Of a DNA stretch of 64,000 nucleotides, positions 8,892 through 18,050 are shown one piece after another; within the stretch, counting starts at the first letter, position 1; the number at the start of each line of letters is the position of its first letter. Made by a program: the position numbers and the translations under genes. Under the pieces are notes generated by a model. It made no database searches and was not told the origin of the DNA. It saw only the letters and a list, made by a program, of their open reading frames with translations. Location: contig NZ_VDFU01000001.1 in the NCBI RefSeq assembly GCF_006152115.1, forward strand, positions 186,001 through 250,000, in the 5' to 3' direction. This stretch comes from Rubellimicrobium rubrum. Lineage in GTDB: Bacteria; Pseudomonadota; Alphaproteobacteria; Rhodobacterales; Rhodobacteraceae.

Positions 8892-9233
8892 TCAGTGCGG
8901 GATGGAGTTGGAGAACACGTTGACGACGACGACCCCGGCAATGATCAGGCCAAGGCCCAACAGGGCCGGACCATCCAGCACCTGCCCTGACCACAGCCAA
9001 GCCACAGTGGCGATCAGGACGATGCCCAGACCTGACCAGATCGCATAGACGATCCCGGTGGGCATGACGCGGAGCGGAAAGGAGAGGAGCCAGAACGCGA
9101 TGGCATAGCCAAGCACTGCGACGATGCTTGGCCAAAGCTTGGTGAAGGTTTCAGATCGTGCGAGCGCCGTCGTAGCGACGACTTCGGCCAGGATGGCTAC
9201 GGCCAGCACGGCATACACCTCGACTCGGCTCAT
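8892..9233 (-). CDS. Small multidrug resistance (SMR) transporter, EmrE-like
   Basis: The 113-residue protein has four hydrophobic segments and matches EmrE closely: AILAEVVATT with the essential Glu at position 17, FTKLWPS, PTGIVYAIWSGLGIVL and the C-terminal SNSIPH. SMR proteins exchange protons for quaternary ammonium or other cations as antiparallel dimers in the inner membrane. It is upstream of the RidA-like gene. The EmrE branch is favoured over the guanidinium exporter (Gdx) branch by the overall similarity, but substrate is not proven. Confidence 0.92.
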   Translation of the reverse strand: MSRVEVYAVLAVAILAEVVATTALARSETFTKLWPSIVAVLGYAIAFWLLSFPLRVMPTGIVYAIWSGLGIVLIATVAWLWSGQVLDGPALLGLGLIIAGVVVVNVFSNSIPH

Positions 9234-9262
9234 GGCATTCTCCGGCTTCGCCTATTGGTCTG

Positions 9263-9275
9263 GTTCGTTCCGAAC
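9263..9275. promoter_or_regulatory. Small palindrome upstream of the SMR gene
   Basis: GTTCG and CGAAC are separated by TTC, 30 bases upstream of the minus-strand SMR start. It could be an operator for an unlinked regulator, but half-sites of five bases arise often by chance. Confidence 0.25.
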
Positions 9276-9324
9276 ATGGCATTGGGCACGCGGAGTCGGC
9301 TCGGCACTGGCGACATCGGACATG

Positions 9325-9355
9325 AAAAAGGCGACGGACCCTGCGATCCGTCGCC
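9325..9355 (-). terminator. Rho-independent terminator of clpX
   Basis: On the minus strand GGCGACGGA pairs with TCCGTCGCC across an eight-base loop, followed by TTTTT. It begins 23 bases past the clpX stop. Confidence 0.85.
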
Positions 9356-9377
9356 TCGGCTCGTCACGCGGCCGGCC

Positions 9378-10649
9378 TTAACGGCCGGCGGCGACTTCCT
9401 TTTTCGGGCCCTGCTCGGTGTGGATCATCAGGGGCTTGCCGCTGTTGCCCACGGCCTCCTCGTTGACGACCACCTCACGGACCGAGGTGAGGCCCGGAAG
9501 GTCGAACATCGTGTCGAGGAGGATGTCCTCCATGATCGACCGCAGACCACGGGCGCCCGTCTTGCGCTCGATGGCGCGCTTGGCGATCGCCTTGAGAGCA
9601 TCCTCGGTGAAGGTGAGCTTGGTGTCCTCAAGCTCGAACAGACGCTGGTACTGCTTGACTAGGGCGTTCTTGGGCTCGGTCAGGATCTTGACGAGTGCGG
9701 GCTCGTCGAGGTCCGTTAGCGTCGCGATGACCGGCAAACGGCCAACGAATTCGGGGATCAAACCGAACTTCAGCAGATCCTCGGGCTCCAGGTCCTTGAA
9801 GATCTCGCCCACGCCACGCTCGTCCACGTCGCGGACCTTGGCGTTGAAGCCCATGCCCTGACCCTTGGCGCGCTGGCCGATGATCTTTTCCAGGCCCGCG
9901 AAGGCGCCACCGCAGATGAACAGTATGTTCGTGGTGTCCACCTGCAGGAATTCCTGCTGGGGGTGCTTCCGACCACCCTGGGGCGGCACGGAGGCCACGG
10001 TGCCTTCCATGATCTTGAGGAGGGCCTGCTGCACCCCCTCGCCCGACACGTCCCGCGTGATGGACGGATTATCGGACTTGCGGGTGATCTTGTCGACTTC
10101 GTCGATGTAGACGATGCCGCGCTGCGCCCGTTCCACGTTGTATTCCGAAGCCTGCAGCAGCTTGAGGATGATGTTCTCGACATCCTCACCCACATAGCCG
10201 GCTTCGGTCAGCGTAGTCGCATCCGCCATCGTGAAGGGCACGTCGAGGATGCGGGCCAGCGTCTGCGCGAGCAGCGTCTTGCCGCAACCGGTCGGGCCGA
10301 TAAGCAGGATGTTGGATTTCGCAAGCTCGATATCCGACGCCTTCTGGGCATGGGACAGGCGCTTGTAGTGGTTGTGCACTGCGACGGACAGAACGCGCTT
10401 GGCATGGATCTGGCCGATCACGTAGTCGTCAAGCACGTCGCAGATTTCGCGCGGGGTGGGCACGCCATCGGTGGTCTTCAGCCCGGAGGTCTTGGTTTCC
10501 TCCCGGATAATGTCCATGCAAAGCTCGACGCATTCATCGCAGATGAACACGGTCGGGCCCGCGATGAGCTTGCGCACCTCGTGCTGGCTCTTGCCGCAGA
10601 AAGAGCAGTAGAGCGTGTTCTTGCCGTCGCTGCCGGATGCGTTCGCCAT
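9378..10649 (-). CDS. clpX: ATP-dependent Clp protease ATP-binding subunit ClpX
   Basis: ClpX is the AAA+ unfoldase that feeds substrates to ClpP. The 423-residue protein has the N-terminal C4 zinc domain (CSFCGK and CDECVELC), Walker A GPTGCGKT near residue 120, Walker [10 protein letters not shown], the pore loop GYVG, and [13 protein letters not shown] near the C-terminus. It lies 158 bases downstream of clpP on the same strand, with its own ribosome site (AGAGGAG). The pair is the usual alphaproteobacterial arrangement and controls cell-cycle and stress regulators. Confidence 0.98.
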   Translation of the reverse strand: MANASGSDGKNTLYCSFCGKSQHEVRKLIAGPTVFICDECVELCMDIIREETKTSGLKTTDGVPTPREICDVLDDYVIGQIHAKRVLSVAVHNHYKRLSHAQKASDIELAKSNILLIGPTGCGKTLLAQTLARILDVPFTMADATTLTEAGYVGEDVENIILKLLQASEYNVERAQRGIVYIDEVDKITRKSDNPSITRDVSGEGVQQALLKIMEGTVASVPPQGGRKHPQQEFLQVDTTNILFICGGAFAGLEKIIGQRAKGQGMGFNAKVRDVDERGVGEIFKDLEPEDLLKFGLIPEFVGRLPVIATLTDLDEPALVKILTEPKNALVKQYQRLFELEDTKLTFTEDALKAIAKRAIERKTGARGLRSIMEDILLDTMFDLPGLTSVREVVVNEEAVGNSGKPLMIHTEQGPKKEVAAGR

Positions 10650-10807
10650 GTGACTCCTCTGGCCCAGGGGGCCTCAGCTTGCCCCTCGGGGGCTCGTCGG
10701 GAGATGCGCCCGGCTCTGGCGCCGCCCGTCCGTCAGATTAGGGCACCCGCCCTGGGTCCACAACGCCAAAATCCCGTGTGCGGGTCCGTCCGTGAGCGCG
10801 TGTTGCC

Positions 10808-11446
10808 TCAGGCTGCCGCCGCGTCCGCGCCCTGCGCCGGATCGCGCGAGGTCAGGATGTCGTCGATCAGGCCCCAGGCCTTGGCTTCCTCGGGATCCAT
10901 GAAGTTGTCGCGCTCGAGCGCGTTCTCCACGGCCTCGTAGGACTGGCCGGTGTGACGGACGTAGATCTCGTTCAGCCGCTTCTTCAGGGCTTCGGTGCGC
11001 TTGGCGTGGATCATAATGTCCGTCGCCTGCCCCTGATATCCGCCCGAGGGCTGGTGGACCATGATCTCGGAGTTCGGAAGCGAGAACCGCATTCCCTTCT
11101 CGCCCGCCGTGAGCAGCAAGGAACCCATCGACGCCGCCTGCCCAACAACCAACGTGGACACCTTGGGCCGGATGTACTGCATGGTGTCGTAGATCGACAG
11201 ACCCGACGTCACCACCCCGCCAGGGGAGTTGATGTACATCGAGATCTCCTTCTTGGGGTTCTCGGCTTCGAGGTGGAGAAGCTGGGCGACGATGAGTTGT
11301 GCCATCACGTCGTGCACCGGGCCGGAGACGAAGATCACCCGTTCCTTGAGCAGGCGCGAGAAGATGTCATAGGCCCGTTCGCCGCGACTCGTCTGCTCGA
11401 CGACCATGGGCACGAGGTTCATGTAGTGGTTGACCGGGTCTTGCAT
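10808..11446 (-). CDS. clpP: ATP-dependent Clp protease proteolytic subunit
   Basis: The 212-residue serine peptidase has catalytic Ser106 ([11 protein letters not shown]), His131 (MVHQPSGG) and Asp180. The ATG at 11446 is chosen because the conserved N-terminus [19 protein letters not shown] begins there and AGAGG lies upstream; a longer open frame to 11671 has no family similarity. It works in the cytoplasm with ClpX, encoded next, and ClpA. Confidence 0.97.
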   Translation of the reverse strand: MQDPVNHYMNLVPMVVEQTSRGERAYDIFSRLLKERVIFVSGPVHDVMAQLIVAQLLHLEAENPKKEISMYINSPGGVVTSGLSIYDTMQYIRPKVSTLVVGQAASMGSLLLTAGEKGMRFSLPNSEIMVHQPSGGYQGQATDIMIHAKRTEALKKRLNEIYVRHTGQSYEAVENALERDNFMDPEEAKAWGLIDDILTSRDPAQGADAAAA

Positions 11447-11555
11447 CGGATGAACCTCTGTTGGGGGCGGCTCCCTATCTACGGCCCTCACGGAGGGGCC
11501 GCAAGGGCGCGAGGAGTTGGCGTTTTCGTGAGCGCGACCGAACCTGCCCATCTGG

Positions 11556-13304
11556 TCAGGCAGACTCCACCTCGTCGGCCGGCAGGTGCGACTCGATCGG
11601 GAAGGCGACGGACAAGCAGTAGAGGCCTTCCCGCACCTCGGTCTCCACAGGCCCGCCAACCTGGGCCGCAAAGGCCTGAATCAGGTGCTGGCCCAACCCG
11701 CGCGCGGGTTCTTCGAGTGGGGCCGGTGGGCCGGCCAGGCTGTTGGCGATGCGCAGCACGGCCTTGTCGCCTTCGCGGTGGAGCGTGACGGACAGGCTGG
11801 GGCGGCCTTCGACGGCCCCGGCCCGCGCCAACGCGTTGGACACTGCCTCGGCGGCCAGGAAGGAGAGCGGGACCACCTTGTCGGGATCGAGCACGATGTC
11901 CTCGATGTCCAGCACCGCCTCCACCATGTCCGGCGAACCTCGCAGCTCCTGCTCGACGATGGCCCTCAGCACGGGCGCGGCGTTCACGTCGCCCATGTCG
12001 GGGCTCATGTACAGGCTGCGATAGATCGATGCGAGCGTGAGCACCCGATCCTGGAGCCGGCGCAGGATACCGCGCACCCTGGGGTCAGGCAGGCGGCGCA
12101 CCTGCATGGAGATGATCGATGAAATGAGCTGAAGGTTGTTCTTCACCCGGTGGTGAACCTCGCGCAGCAGAACGCCCCGTTCACGAAAGGCATTCTCCAT
12201 CCGTGCCTCGTCCTGGAGAATGGATGCTGCCATCGCCCGAAAGGCTTCCTCGATTTCCCGCAACTCGAGTGGCGCAGGGGTCGCGGACGGATCGTTGGCC
12301 ATGCTTCGGTTCCGGCCGAAGCGGCGCATCCGAAGCCCCAGATCCGTCACACGCCGGATCACGAGACTGTGTATGGCGAAGAACGCCACCACCAGGCTGG
12401 TAGCCCACATCAGCAGTGGAAACAGGAGCGGCGAGCCGGCCAGGCTCTCGATGCCCTGCCCGGCCTGCTCGGGAGACCATATGGCCAGTGCATAAGCCAC
12501 GTCGGGGATCAGCGGCGTGATTGTGTAAACCTGATCCTCGCCCAATCCGCTGACGGCTTCGAACACGCGGGGGCCCCCAAGCCGGACTTCGTCGCCCAGG
12601 CTTCGACCTCGCGGCAGCAGGTCTTCGGTCGAAAGCTCCTCGGCATCCCCCATCTGCCGGGTCAGGATCTCGCCCGTTCCGCTGACGGTGAGAAGGCGCA
12701 AGGGACGCAGTTCCGACACCCCGAATTGCGCCTCGGGAATGCGGTCGCGAGGGATGGACAGGGCCAGGTAACCGGGAAAGCCTCCCTGTTCACCCTGCTC
12801 GGCGGCCCCGGGGATCAGGACTGTCAGCACGTCCTCGCCCGGGACGAAGCTGCCGAGGACGGCACTCACGCGGACTCTCGGCTCGGCCATCAGCCCAGCG
12901 ATGTCGATGCCGGGGTCCACCTCGAACGGAGCATCCGCCGAGGAGCAGGTCACCGGCCCCGAGGCTGGGAGGAACCCGACAAAGCTGTAAAGGTCACGGC
13001 CCTCGACGAAGCGGCTCAGGTATTCCGAGCAGGTCTCGGGGTCGTCCAGAAGACCCGAGACGACTCCCAGCGCCTCGCCCGCGCCAAGGGCCTGCTCGAT
13101 GGCTTGCCCAATGCCAGTCGCGCCCTGCTCGGTCAGGCCGAGAAGGGACAACTCGGAGCGTCGCTCGGTTTCGCGCTGGAACTCGCGGGTCTGATACAGC
13201 GCGATCAGCCCCAGCGGCAGCAGCGCGATCGTCAGATATGCGGCGACGCGCGGTGCAAGCCCATCGAGACGTGGGCGAAACCAAGGCCGGGGGGCTTCGG
13301 TCAC
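11556..13304 (-). CDS. Membrane sensor histidine kinase of the general stress locus (HisKA_2 type)
   Basis: The 582-residue protein has membrane segments at about 20-38 and 293-316 flanking a periplasmic sensor domain of about 250 residues. A linker leads to a HisKA_2 dimerisation domain with [18 protein letters not shown] (phospho-acceptor His384/385) and an ATPase domain with the N-box [12 protein letters not shown]. Such kinases phosphorylate PhyR. The GTG start overlaps the ecfG stop (GTGA), so it is translated from the nepR-ecfG transcript, strongly suggesting a PhyK-type role. The periplasmic signal is unknown. Confidence 0.85.
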   Translation of the reverse strand: MTEAPRPWFRPRLDGLAPRVAAYLTIALLPLGLIALYQTREFQRETERRSELSLLGLTEQGATGIGQAIEQALGAGEALGVVSGLLDDPETCSEYLSRFVEGRDLYSFVGFLPASGPVTCSSADAPFEVDPGIDIAGLMAEPRVRVSAVLGSFVPGEDVLTVLIPGAAEQGEQGGFPGYLALSIPRDRIPEAQFGVSELRPLRLLTVSGTGEILTRQMGDAEELSTEDLLPRGRSLGDEVRLGGPRVFEAVSGLGEDQVYTITPLIPDVAYALAIWSPEQAGQGIESLAGSPLLFPLLMWATSLVVAFFAIHSLVIRRVTDLGLRMRRFGRNRSMANDPSATPAPLELREIEEAFRAMAASILQDEARMENAFRERGVLLREVHHRVKNNLQLISSIISMQVRRLPDPRVRGILRRLQDRVLTLASIYRSLYMSPDMGDVNAAPVLRAIVEQELRGSPDMVEAVLDIEDIVLDPDKVVPLSFLAAEAVSNALARAGAVEGRPSLSVTLHREGDKAVLRIANSLAGPPAPLEEPARGLGQHLIQAFAAQVGGPVETEVREGLYCLSVAFPIESHLPADEVESA

Positions 13305-13966
13305 AGATGCGGTCCACCCTGCGATGCTATGACCGCCAGGGTGGCTCCATCCGTCAGCTCGAGGCTTTCGGCATCGTTGAGCTGGAGGATCTGGGCCAAG
13401 CGGGCCCGCGCGCGGTTGGCCCGACTCTTGACCGTGCCGACGGCCACGCCTGTCATGTCGGCTGCTTCCTCATAGGAGAAGCCCGAAGCCCCAACGAGCG
13501 CCAGCGCCTCGCGCTGTTCGTCGGGGAGTTGCTGAAAGGCGCGGATGAAGTCGGCCATCTGAAGGCGCCCGTCATGCGCGGGCTTCTCCGCCAAGGTTGC
13601 GACCAAAGCGCCGTCGCTGTCGCTGACCTCTCGTACGGTGCGGCGACGCGTGGAATAAAACGTGTTGCGCAGGATTGTGAACAGCCAGGCGCGCAGGTTC
13701 GTCCCCGGCATGAACCGGTCGAAATGGGACCAGGCCTTTACCACCGTGTCTTGGACAAGGTCATCGGCCTGAGACGCATTCCTGGTCAGGCTGAGCGCAA
13801 AGGCCCGCATGGCGGGAAGGTGGGACACCAACTCGTCCCGCGGGTCGGCCGGCCGGGCCCCCGCTGCACCGTCGGATGGTCGTCCTTGCTGCGCGACCGG
13901 GCCCTCTGCCGCTTCCCGGGGGACGCGGCGCCCGGGTCCGTCGCGGGGACCGGACATCCTGGGCAT
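13301..13966 (-). CDS. ecfG: General stress response sigma factor EcfG (ECF15 type)
   Basis: The 221-residue protein has sigma2 (FALSLTRNASQADDLVQDTVVKAW, TNLRAWLFTILRN) and sigma4 (LPDEQREALALVGASGFSYEEAADMTGVAVGTVKSR). It is the alternative sigma factor sequestered by NepR and released when PhyR is phosphorylated. The N-terminal 40 residues are Gly/Pro/Arg-rich and poorly conserved, so a start further inside is possible; the ATG at 13966 is favoured because it shares one base with the nepR stop (TGATG). Confidence 0.93.
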   Translation of the reverse strand: MPRMSGPRDGPGRRVPREAAEGPVAQQGRPSDGAAGARPADPRDELVSHLPAMRAFALSLTRNASQADDLVQDTVVKAWSHFDRFMPGTNLRAWLFTILRNTFYSTRRRTVREVSDSDGALVATLAEKPAHDGRLQMADFIRAFQQLPDEQREALALVGASGFSYEEAADMTGVAVGTVKSRANRARARLAQILQLNDAESLELTDGATLAVIASQGGPHL

Positions 13967-14148
13967 CAGACGCCCAGCCGAGGCTGTTCGTCGCGCTGCG
14001 GGGAGAAGGACGGCTGCACCTGGCTCAAGCGGTTGAGAAGGACTGCAAAAGGTTGGGGCAACTCACCTTCGACGGGCGTGCCAAAGGCGCGGCGCAGGCT
14101 GTCGGCGGCCGCGGCTCCGCGCAGCTCGTGAGTCGAAAGCTCATCCAT
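13966..14148 (-). CDS. nepR: NepR anti-sigma factor
   Basis: This 60-residue protein has the NepR core LPQPFAVLLNRLSQ, the helix that binds both EcfG and phosphorylated PhyR. It holds EcfG inactive in unstressed cells. It is the first gene of a nepR-ecfG-kinase operon and is divergent from phyR. Its start lies 90 bases from the phyR start, across a shared promoter region. Confidence 0.88.
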   Translation of the reverse strand: MDELSTHELRGAAAADSLRRAFGTPVEGELPQPFAVLLNRLSQVQPSFSPQRDEQPRLGV

Positions 14149-14179
14149 GTCGGGTAGAAACCTTTCCCTCTTCCCTTTC

Positions 14180-14212
14180 CGAACCTAAATCTCGGGCCTA
14201 ATGTTTGGTTCC
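14180..14212. promoter_or_regulatory. Candidate EcfG-type promoter region between nepR and phyR
   Basis: EcfG promoters follow GGAAC-N16/17-CGTT. Toward phyR, CGAAC (14180-14184) is 17 bases from TGTT (14202-14205). Toward nepR, a perfect GGAAC (complement of 14208-14212) is followed at 16 bases by GATT. The two -35 elements form an imperfect dyad. Autoregulation is expected of this locus, but both -10 elements are poor. Confidence 0.35.
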
Positions 14213-14238
14213 AACGCAATTCAGGGACGTCCCATCAC

Positions 14239-15048
14239 ATGAGCACGAACGCCGCACCCGACCTGTCCGCCATGATCGGGTCCGAGCTCCCCTATCTGCG
14301 CCGCTACGCCCGCGCCCTGACCGGCAGCCAGTCGAGCGGCGATGCCTATGCGCTGGCCACGCTGGAAGCGATCCTTGAGGAACCGGAACTGTTCGAGACA
14401 GGCGTGAACCCCCGCGTGGCGCTGTTCACGGTCTTTCACACGATCTGGCAAAGCTCGGGCGCGCCGGTGGACGAAGGCGAGACCGGTCTCGCAAAGGCGG
14501 CGCAGCAGCACCTCGCCCGTCTCACGCCCAACACCCGCGAAGCGCTCCTTCTCGCTACGGTCGAGGATTTCAAGCCCGAAGAGATCGCGACCATCATGCG
14601 GACGGACGTGGACGAGGTCATGCACCTCATCGGTCGCGCCCGCGCCGACATGGAAGACAGCGTCTCGGGCCGCGTGATGATCATCGAGGACGAGGCGATC
14701 ATCGCACTCGATCTTCAGAGCATCGTGGCGGACATGGGGCACGCCATCACGGGCGTGGCGCGCACACGCGACGCCGCGGTGAGCTTGGCCGGCATTGAGC
14801 GCCCGGATCTCATCCTCGCGGATATCCAGCTTGCGGACAAGTCGTCGGGCATCGATGCCGTCAACGACATCCTGTCGGCTGGCGGGGACATCCCGGTGAT
14901 CTTCATCACCGCCTTCCCCGAGCGCCTGCTGACCGGCGAACGGCCCGAGCCTGCGTTCCTGATCTCCAAGCCCTACAGGGAAGATCAGGTCCGCTCGGCC
15001 ATCAGTCAGGCCATGTTCTTCTCATCGACCGAATCGCTGCACGCCTGA
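14239..15048 (+). CDS. phyR: General stress response regulator PhyR
   Basis: PhyR has a sigma-like domain (about 10-135) that mimics EcfG and a C-terminal receiver domain (about 145-262). Phosphorylation at Asp195 (ILADIQLAD) exposes the sigma-like part, which binds NepR and frees EcfG. The receiver also shows the acidic IIEDE motif, Thr in FITAF and Lys in SKPYREDQV. At 269 residues its length is typical. It is divergent from nepR-ecfG-kinase and ends at a strong hairpin. Confidence 0.96.
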   Translation: MSTNAAPDLSAMIGSELPYLRRYARALTGSQSSGDAYALATLEAILEEPELFETGVNPRVALFTVFHTIWQSSGAPVDEGETGLAKAAQQHLARLTPNTREALLLATVEDFKPEEIATIMRTDVDEVMHLIGRARADMEDSVSGRVMIIEDEAIIALDLQSIVADMGHAITGVARTRDAAVSLAGIERPDLILADIQLADKSSGIDAVNDILSAGGDIPVIFITAFPERLLTGERPEPAFLISKPYREDQVRSAISQAMFFSSTESLHA

Positions 15049-15079
15049 GACTCGCACCTTTCCTCCGACGGCACGTAAG

Positions 15080-15110
15080 GGAACGGCCCGGGTCAGACCC
15101 GGGCTGTTCC
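15080..15110. terminator. Hairpin terminator between phyR and the lipoprotein gene
   Basis: Fourteen bases at 15080-15093 pair with 15097-15110, with one G-T wobble and a three-base loop. It lies between two convergent stops and can serve both strands. There is only a short T-containing tail. Confidence 0.7.
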
Positions 15111-15114
15111 GATT

Positions 15115-15651
15115 TCAGAAGCCATACACCGTCAGTTCCGGAAGACCAGTGAGTGGCGCGCCCAAGGCCCGCATGGCTTCAAGGCTGATCTGGCTACCCG
15201 ATCCGGGCTCGCCGCCCGAGGGGCGAAGCTCCACCTCGACGGTCTGACCGTTGTACTCGATTCGCCCACGACCCGGCTCGCTCACCAGCGCGGTCTGCAG
15301 CCACAGGCCAGGGCTCGTGGGCGACCCCAGTGAGGCGACGGTGGTGCCAAGCTGGCCGGTCCGGGCCGGCCCGGGGGCCGCGGCGGGAATCGGGGCAGGC
15401 TCGCCGATCGCGATCCCCTCGGCGGCAGGAGGCGGCGACAAAGGGTCGAGAGGTTCGGATTGTATGGGCGCGGGCAGCGCGACCGGAGTGGCCAACGGCC
15501 CCCCTCCGTCCAGCGACGCGGGGCGCACGACCGGAGTCGTCGACTCGGTCACGGCCGAGGCGCCCGGACCATCGAGACCAGCCTCGTTATCCGTGCAAGC
15601 GGCGAAGGGAAGGAGGGCGAGAAGCGGGAGGAGGGAGATGCGGATGCTCAT
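15115..15651 (-). CDS. Hypothetical Pro/Ala-rich lipoprotein
   Basis: The 178-residue protein begins with a lipoprotein signal peptide ending in LLPFAAC, so the mature form should be lipidated on Cys17. A Pro/Ala/Ser-rich linker (about 20-105) follows, then a compact C-terminal domain with GLWLQTALV, GRIEYNGQTVEVEL and LGAPLTGLPELTVYGF. I do not recognise the family. The ATG at 15651 is preferred over one 12 codons upstream because it places the signal peptide at the N-terminus. It is convergent with phyR and divergent from moaA. Confidence 0.65.
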   Translation of the reverse strand: MSIRISLLPLLALLPFAACTDNEAGLDGPGASAVTESTTPVVRPASLDGGGPLATPVALPAPIQSEPLDPLSPPPAAEGIAIGEPAPIPAAAPGPARTGQLGTTVASLGSPTSPGLWLQTALVSEPGRGRIEYNGQTVEVELRPSGGEPGSGSQISLEAMRALGAPLTGLPELTVYGF

Positions 15652-15758
15652 GACTGCGACGCTAGCCAAGCCGTGCAAGCCGTGCAACGCCCGCGAAAGG
15701 CTGCGCGGACCTCCGCCGCCGCTTGCGGCGGGTCGGCCTTCGGCCTAGGTGGGGAACC

Positions 15759-16772
15759 ATGGACCCGCTTGTCGATCCCTTCGGCCGGTCGATCCGATAC
15801 CTCCGGGTCTCGGTTACGGACCGGTGCGACTTCCGCTGCGTCTACTGCATGTCCGAGGACATGACGTTCCTGCCCAAAAACGAGATCCTGACGCTGGAAG
15901 AGCTCGACCGCCTTTGCTCGGCCTTCGTGCGGCACGGGGTCGAAAAGCTGCGCATCACCGGCGGGGAGCCGCTGGTCCGCCGCAACATCATGTCCTTCTT
16001 CGAGGCCATGGGCCGGCATCTCCGCTCGGGCGCGCTGCGCGAGTTGACGCTGACCACCAACGGCAGCCAGCTCGAACGCTTCGCTGCGGATTTGGCCCGC
16101 GTAGGAGTGCGTCGGGTCAACGTCTCGCTCGACACCCTGGACGAGGATCGATTCCGCAAGCTCACCCGCTGGGGCCGCCTGCCCCAGGTCCTGCGTGGCA
16201 TCGAGGCCGCGCATGCCGCCGGGCTGCGGGTCAAGATCAACGCCGTGGCGCTGAAGGGCGACACCGAGGAGGAGATGTTCGATCTCGTGCAGTGGTGCGC
16301 GAAGGAAGGGCATGACCTCACCTTCATCGAGGTCATGCCGATGGGCGACATCGGTAACGAGATGCGGCTAGACCAGTTCTGGTCCCTGCGCGACCTGCGC
16401 GCCCGTCTGGCAGAGCGTTACACTCTTACCGACGTTACGGAACGGACCGGCGGTCCTGCAAGATACGTTCGGCTGGAGGAAACGGGCCAGAAGATCGGCT
16501 TCATCACGCCGCTGTCCCACAACTTCTGCGAATCCTGCAACCGGGTGCGCCTCACCTGCACCGGGCAGCTTCACACCTGTCTGGGACAGGAAGGAGCGTC
16601 GGACCTGCGCGCAAGCCTTCGGGCATCCACCATGGACGACGCCGTGCTGGACGACGCCATTCGCGCCGCGATCCGCCTCAAGCCCAAGGGGCACGACTTC
16701 GACTATTCGCGCGGCGAGGCGGGCGTGGTCGGGGGCCGGATCAGCCGTCACATGAGCCACACGGGCGGCTGA
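15759..16772 (+). CDS. moaA: GTP 3',8-cyclase MoaA
   Basis: MoaA is the radical SAM enzyme that opens molybdenum cofactor synthesis by cyclising GTP. The N-terminal cluster is Cys23/27/30 (CDFRCVYC); the second cluster is in [15 protein letters not shown]. The SAM-binding GGEP and the C-terminal GG dipeptide, needed for activity, are both present. At 337 residues it has normal length. The ATG at 15759 precedes the conserved DPFGR. waaA follows three bases after the stop, though the two are not functionally linked. Confidence 0.96.
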   Translation: MDPLVDPFGRSIRYLRVSVTDRCDFRCVYCMSEDMTFLPKNEILTLEELDRLCSAFVRHGVEKLRITGGEPLVRRNIMSFFEAMGRHLRSGALRELTLTTNGSQLERFAADLARVGVRRVNVSLDTLDEDRFRKLTRWGRLPQVLRGIEAAHAAGLRVKINAVALKGDTEEEMFDLVQWCAKEGHDLTFIEVMPMGDIGNEMRLDQFWSLRDLRARLAERYTLTDVTERTGGPARYVRLEETGQKIGFITPLSHNFCESCNRVRLTCTGQLHTCLGQEGASDLRASLRASTMDDAVLDDAIRAAIRLKPKGHDFDYSRGEAGVVGGRISRHMSHTGG

Positions 16773-16775
16773 GCC

Positions 16776-18050
16776 TTGCCGGACGCCCTGCCCTGGCCCG
16801 CGCCGCTGTGGCTCTACGGCTGGGTCGCCGACGGCCTGCAAAAGACAGCCTACCGAAGAGTGGCGGAGCGGTTGGCCGAGCAGGGCGTCACGCCGGAGCG
16901 GCAGCGCGAACGACTGGGCCATGCGACGGCCCAGCGCCCGGCAGGGCGGCTCGTGTGGTTCCATGCGGCCAGCGTCGGGGAAAGCCTCTCCATCCTGCCG
17001 CTCATTGACGTCCTCCGGCAGCATGTGCAGGTGCTCGTCACCACCGTGACCGCCAGTTCGGCCGAGGTCATGGCCCGTCGCGTAGCCCCCGAAGTCATCC
17101 ACCAGTTCGCCCCGCTGGATGCTGCGGGGCCAGTCCGGCGCTTTCTCGATCACTGGCGCCCCGATCTGCTCGTGGTCGTCGAGAGCGAGATCTGGCCCCA
17201 GACCCTGCGCCTGGCCGGTCTGCGGGGCATCCCTCTCGTCCTGATGAACGCGCGTCTTTCGCCGCGGTCCATCCGCGCCTGGAGCCGTTTGCCGCGCAGC
17301 GCGCGGGCCCTCCTCCGCCGCTTCGACCAAATCGTCGCCCAGACCGATACGATGTGCGATGCCCTGCTGGCCTTGGGCGCGGACCCGGCGCGCATTCGGG
17401 TGGGCGGCAATATGAAGGCTTCGGCACCGCCGCCGCCCGACGCTCCGGAAGAACGGGCGCGACTGAGCACAGTCCTGGGTGATGCTCCGGTCTGGGCCGC
17501 CGTGTCGACCCACCCGGGCGAGGAAGAGACCGTGCTGGCCGCTCACGTCCGGCTGCGGCAGACACGACCAGACGCCCGGCTCATCTTGGTCCCGCGTCAC
17601 CCGGACCGGGCCGAAGAGATCGTCCGGCTCGTCGACGGCCATGGTTTGGGCTGGACGCGCCGGAGCACGGGCGGGCTACCCACCATGGCGGTCCATCTGG
17701 CCGATACGCTGGGCGAAACGGGACTTTGGTTCCGGCTCGCGCCCGTAGTGTTCCTCGGGGGATCGCTGGTGCCGGTCGGCGGCCACAACCCTTGGGAAGT
17801 GGTGCAGTGCGGCGCGGCGCTGTTGATCGGACCTCTTCGTGAAACGGTCGAAGCCGACCTGGCCGAGTTGGAGGCGGCAGGCGCGGCCTGGACCGTGCGG
17901 GGGACCGAAGATCTGTCGAGAGCCGTCTCTGACCTTTGGAGCGATCCGCTAAGATTGGAGACGATGCGCAAGGCGGGACGGAGCATGGCTCTGGCGCAGG
18001 TGGGCGGGACCGAAGACATCGCGCGCGAACTCTTGGGGATGATCGGTTGA
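16776..18050 (+). CDS. waaA: 3-deoxy-D-manno-octulosonic acid (Kdo) transferase
   Basis: WaaA (KdtA, family GT30) transfers Kdo from CMP-Kdo to the lipid A precursor at the inner membrane. The 424-residue protein shows the family motifs FHAASVGE, VVVESEIWPQTLR, LMNARLS, STHPGEE and GGSLVPVGGHNPWE. The start is TTG at 16776, three bases after moaA; the first 20 residues include a hydrophobic anchor-like stretch. It overlaps the next glycosyltransferase gene by four bases (TTGA), forming an LPS inner core unit. Confidence 0.94.
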   Translation: MPDALPWPAPLWLYGWVADGLQKTAYRRVAERLAEQGVTPERQRERLGHATAQRPAGRLVWFHAASVGESLSILPLIDVLRQHVQVLVTTVTASSAEVMARRVAPEVIHQFAPLDAAGPVRRFLDHWRPDLLVVVESEIWPQTLRLAGLRGIPLVLMNARLSPRSIRAWSRLPRSARALLRRFDQIVAQTDTMCDALLALGADPARIRVGGNMKASAPPPPDAPEERARLSTVLGDAPVWAAVSTHPGEEETVLAAHVRLRQTRPDARLILVPRHPDRAEEIVRLVDGHGLGWTRRSTGGLPTMAVHLADTLGETGLWFRLAPVVFLGGSLVPVGGHNPWEVVQCGAALLIGPLRETVEADLAELEAAGAAWTVRGTEDLSRAVSDLWSDPLRLETMRKAGRSMALAQVGGTEDIARELLGMIG

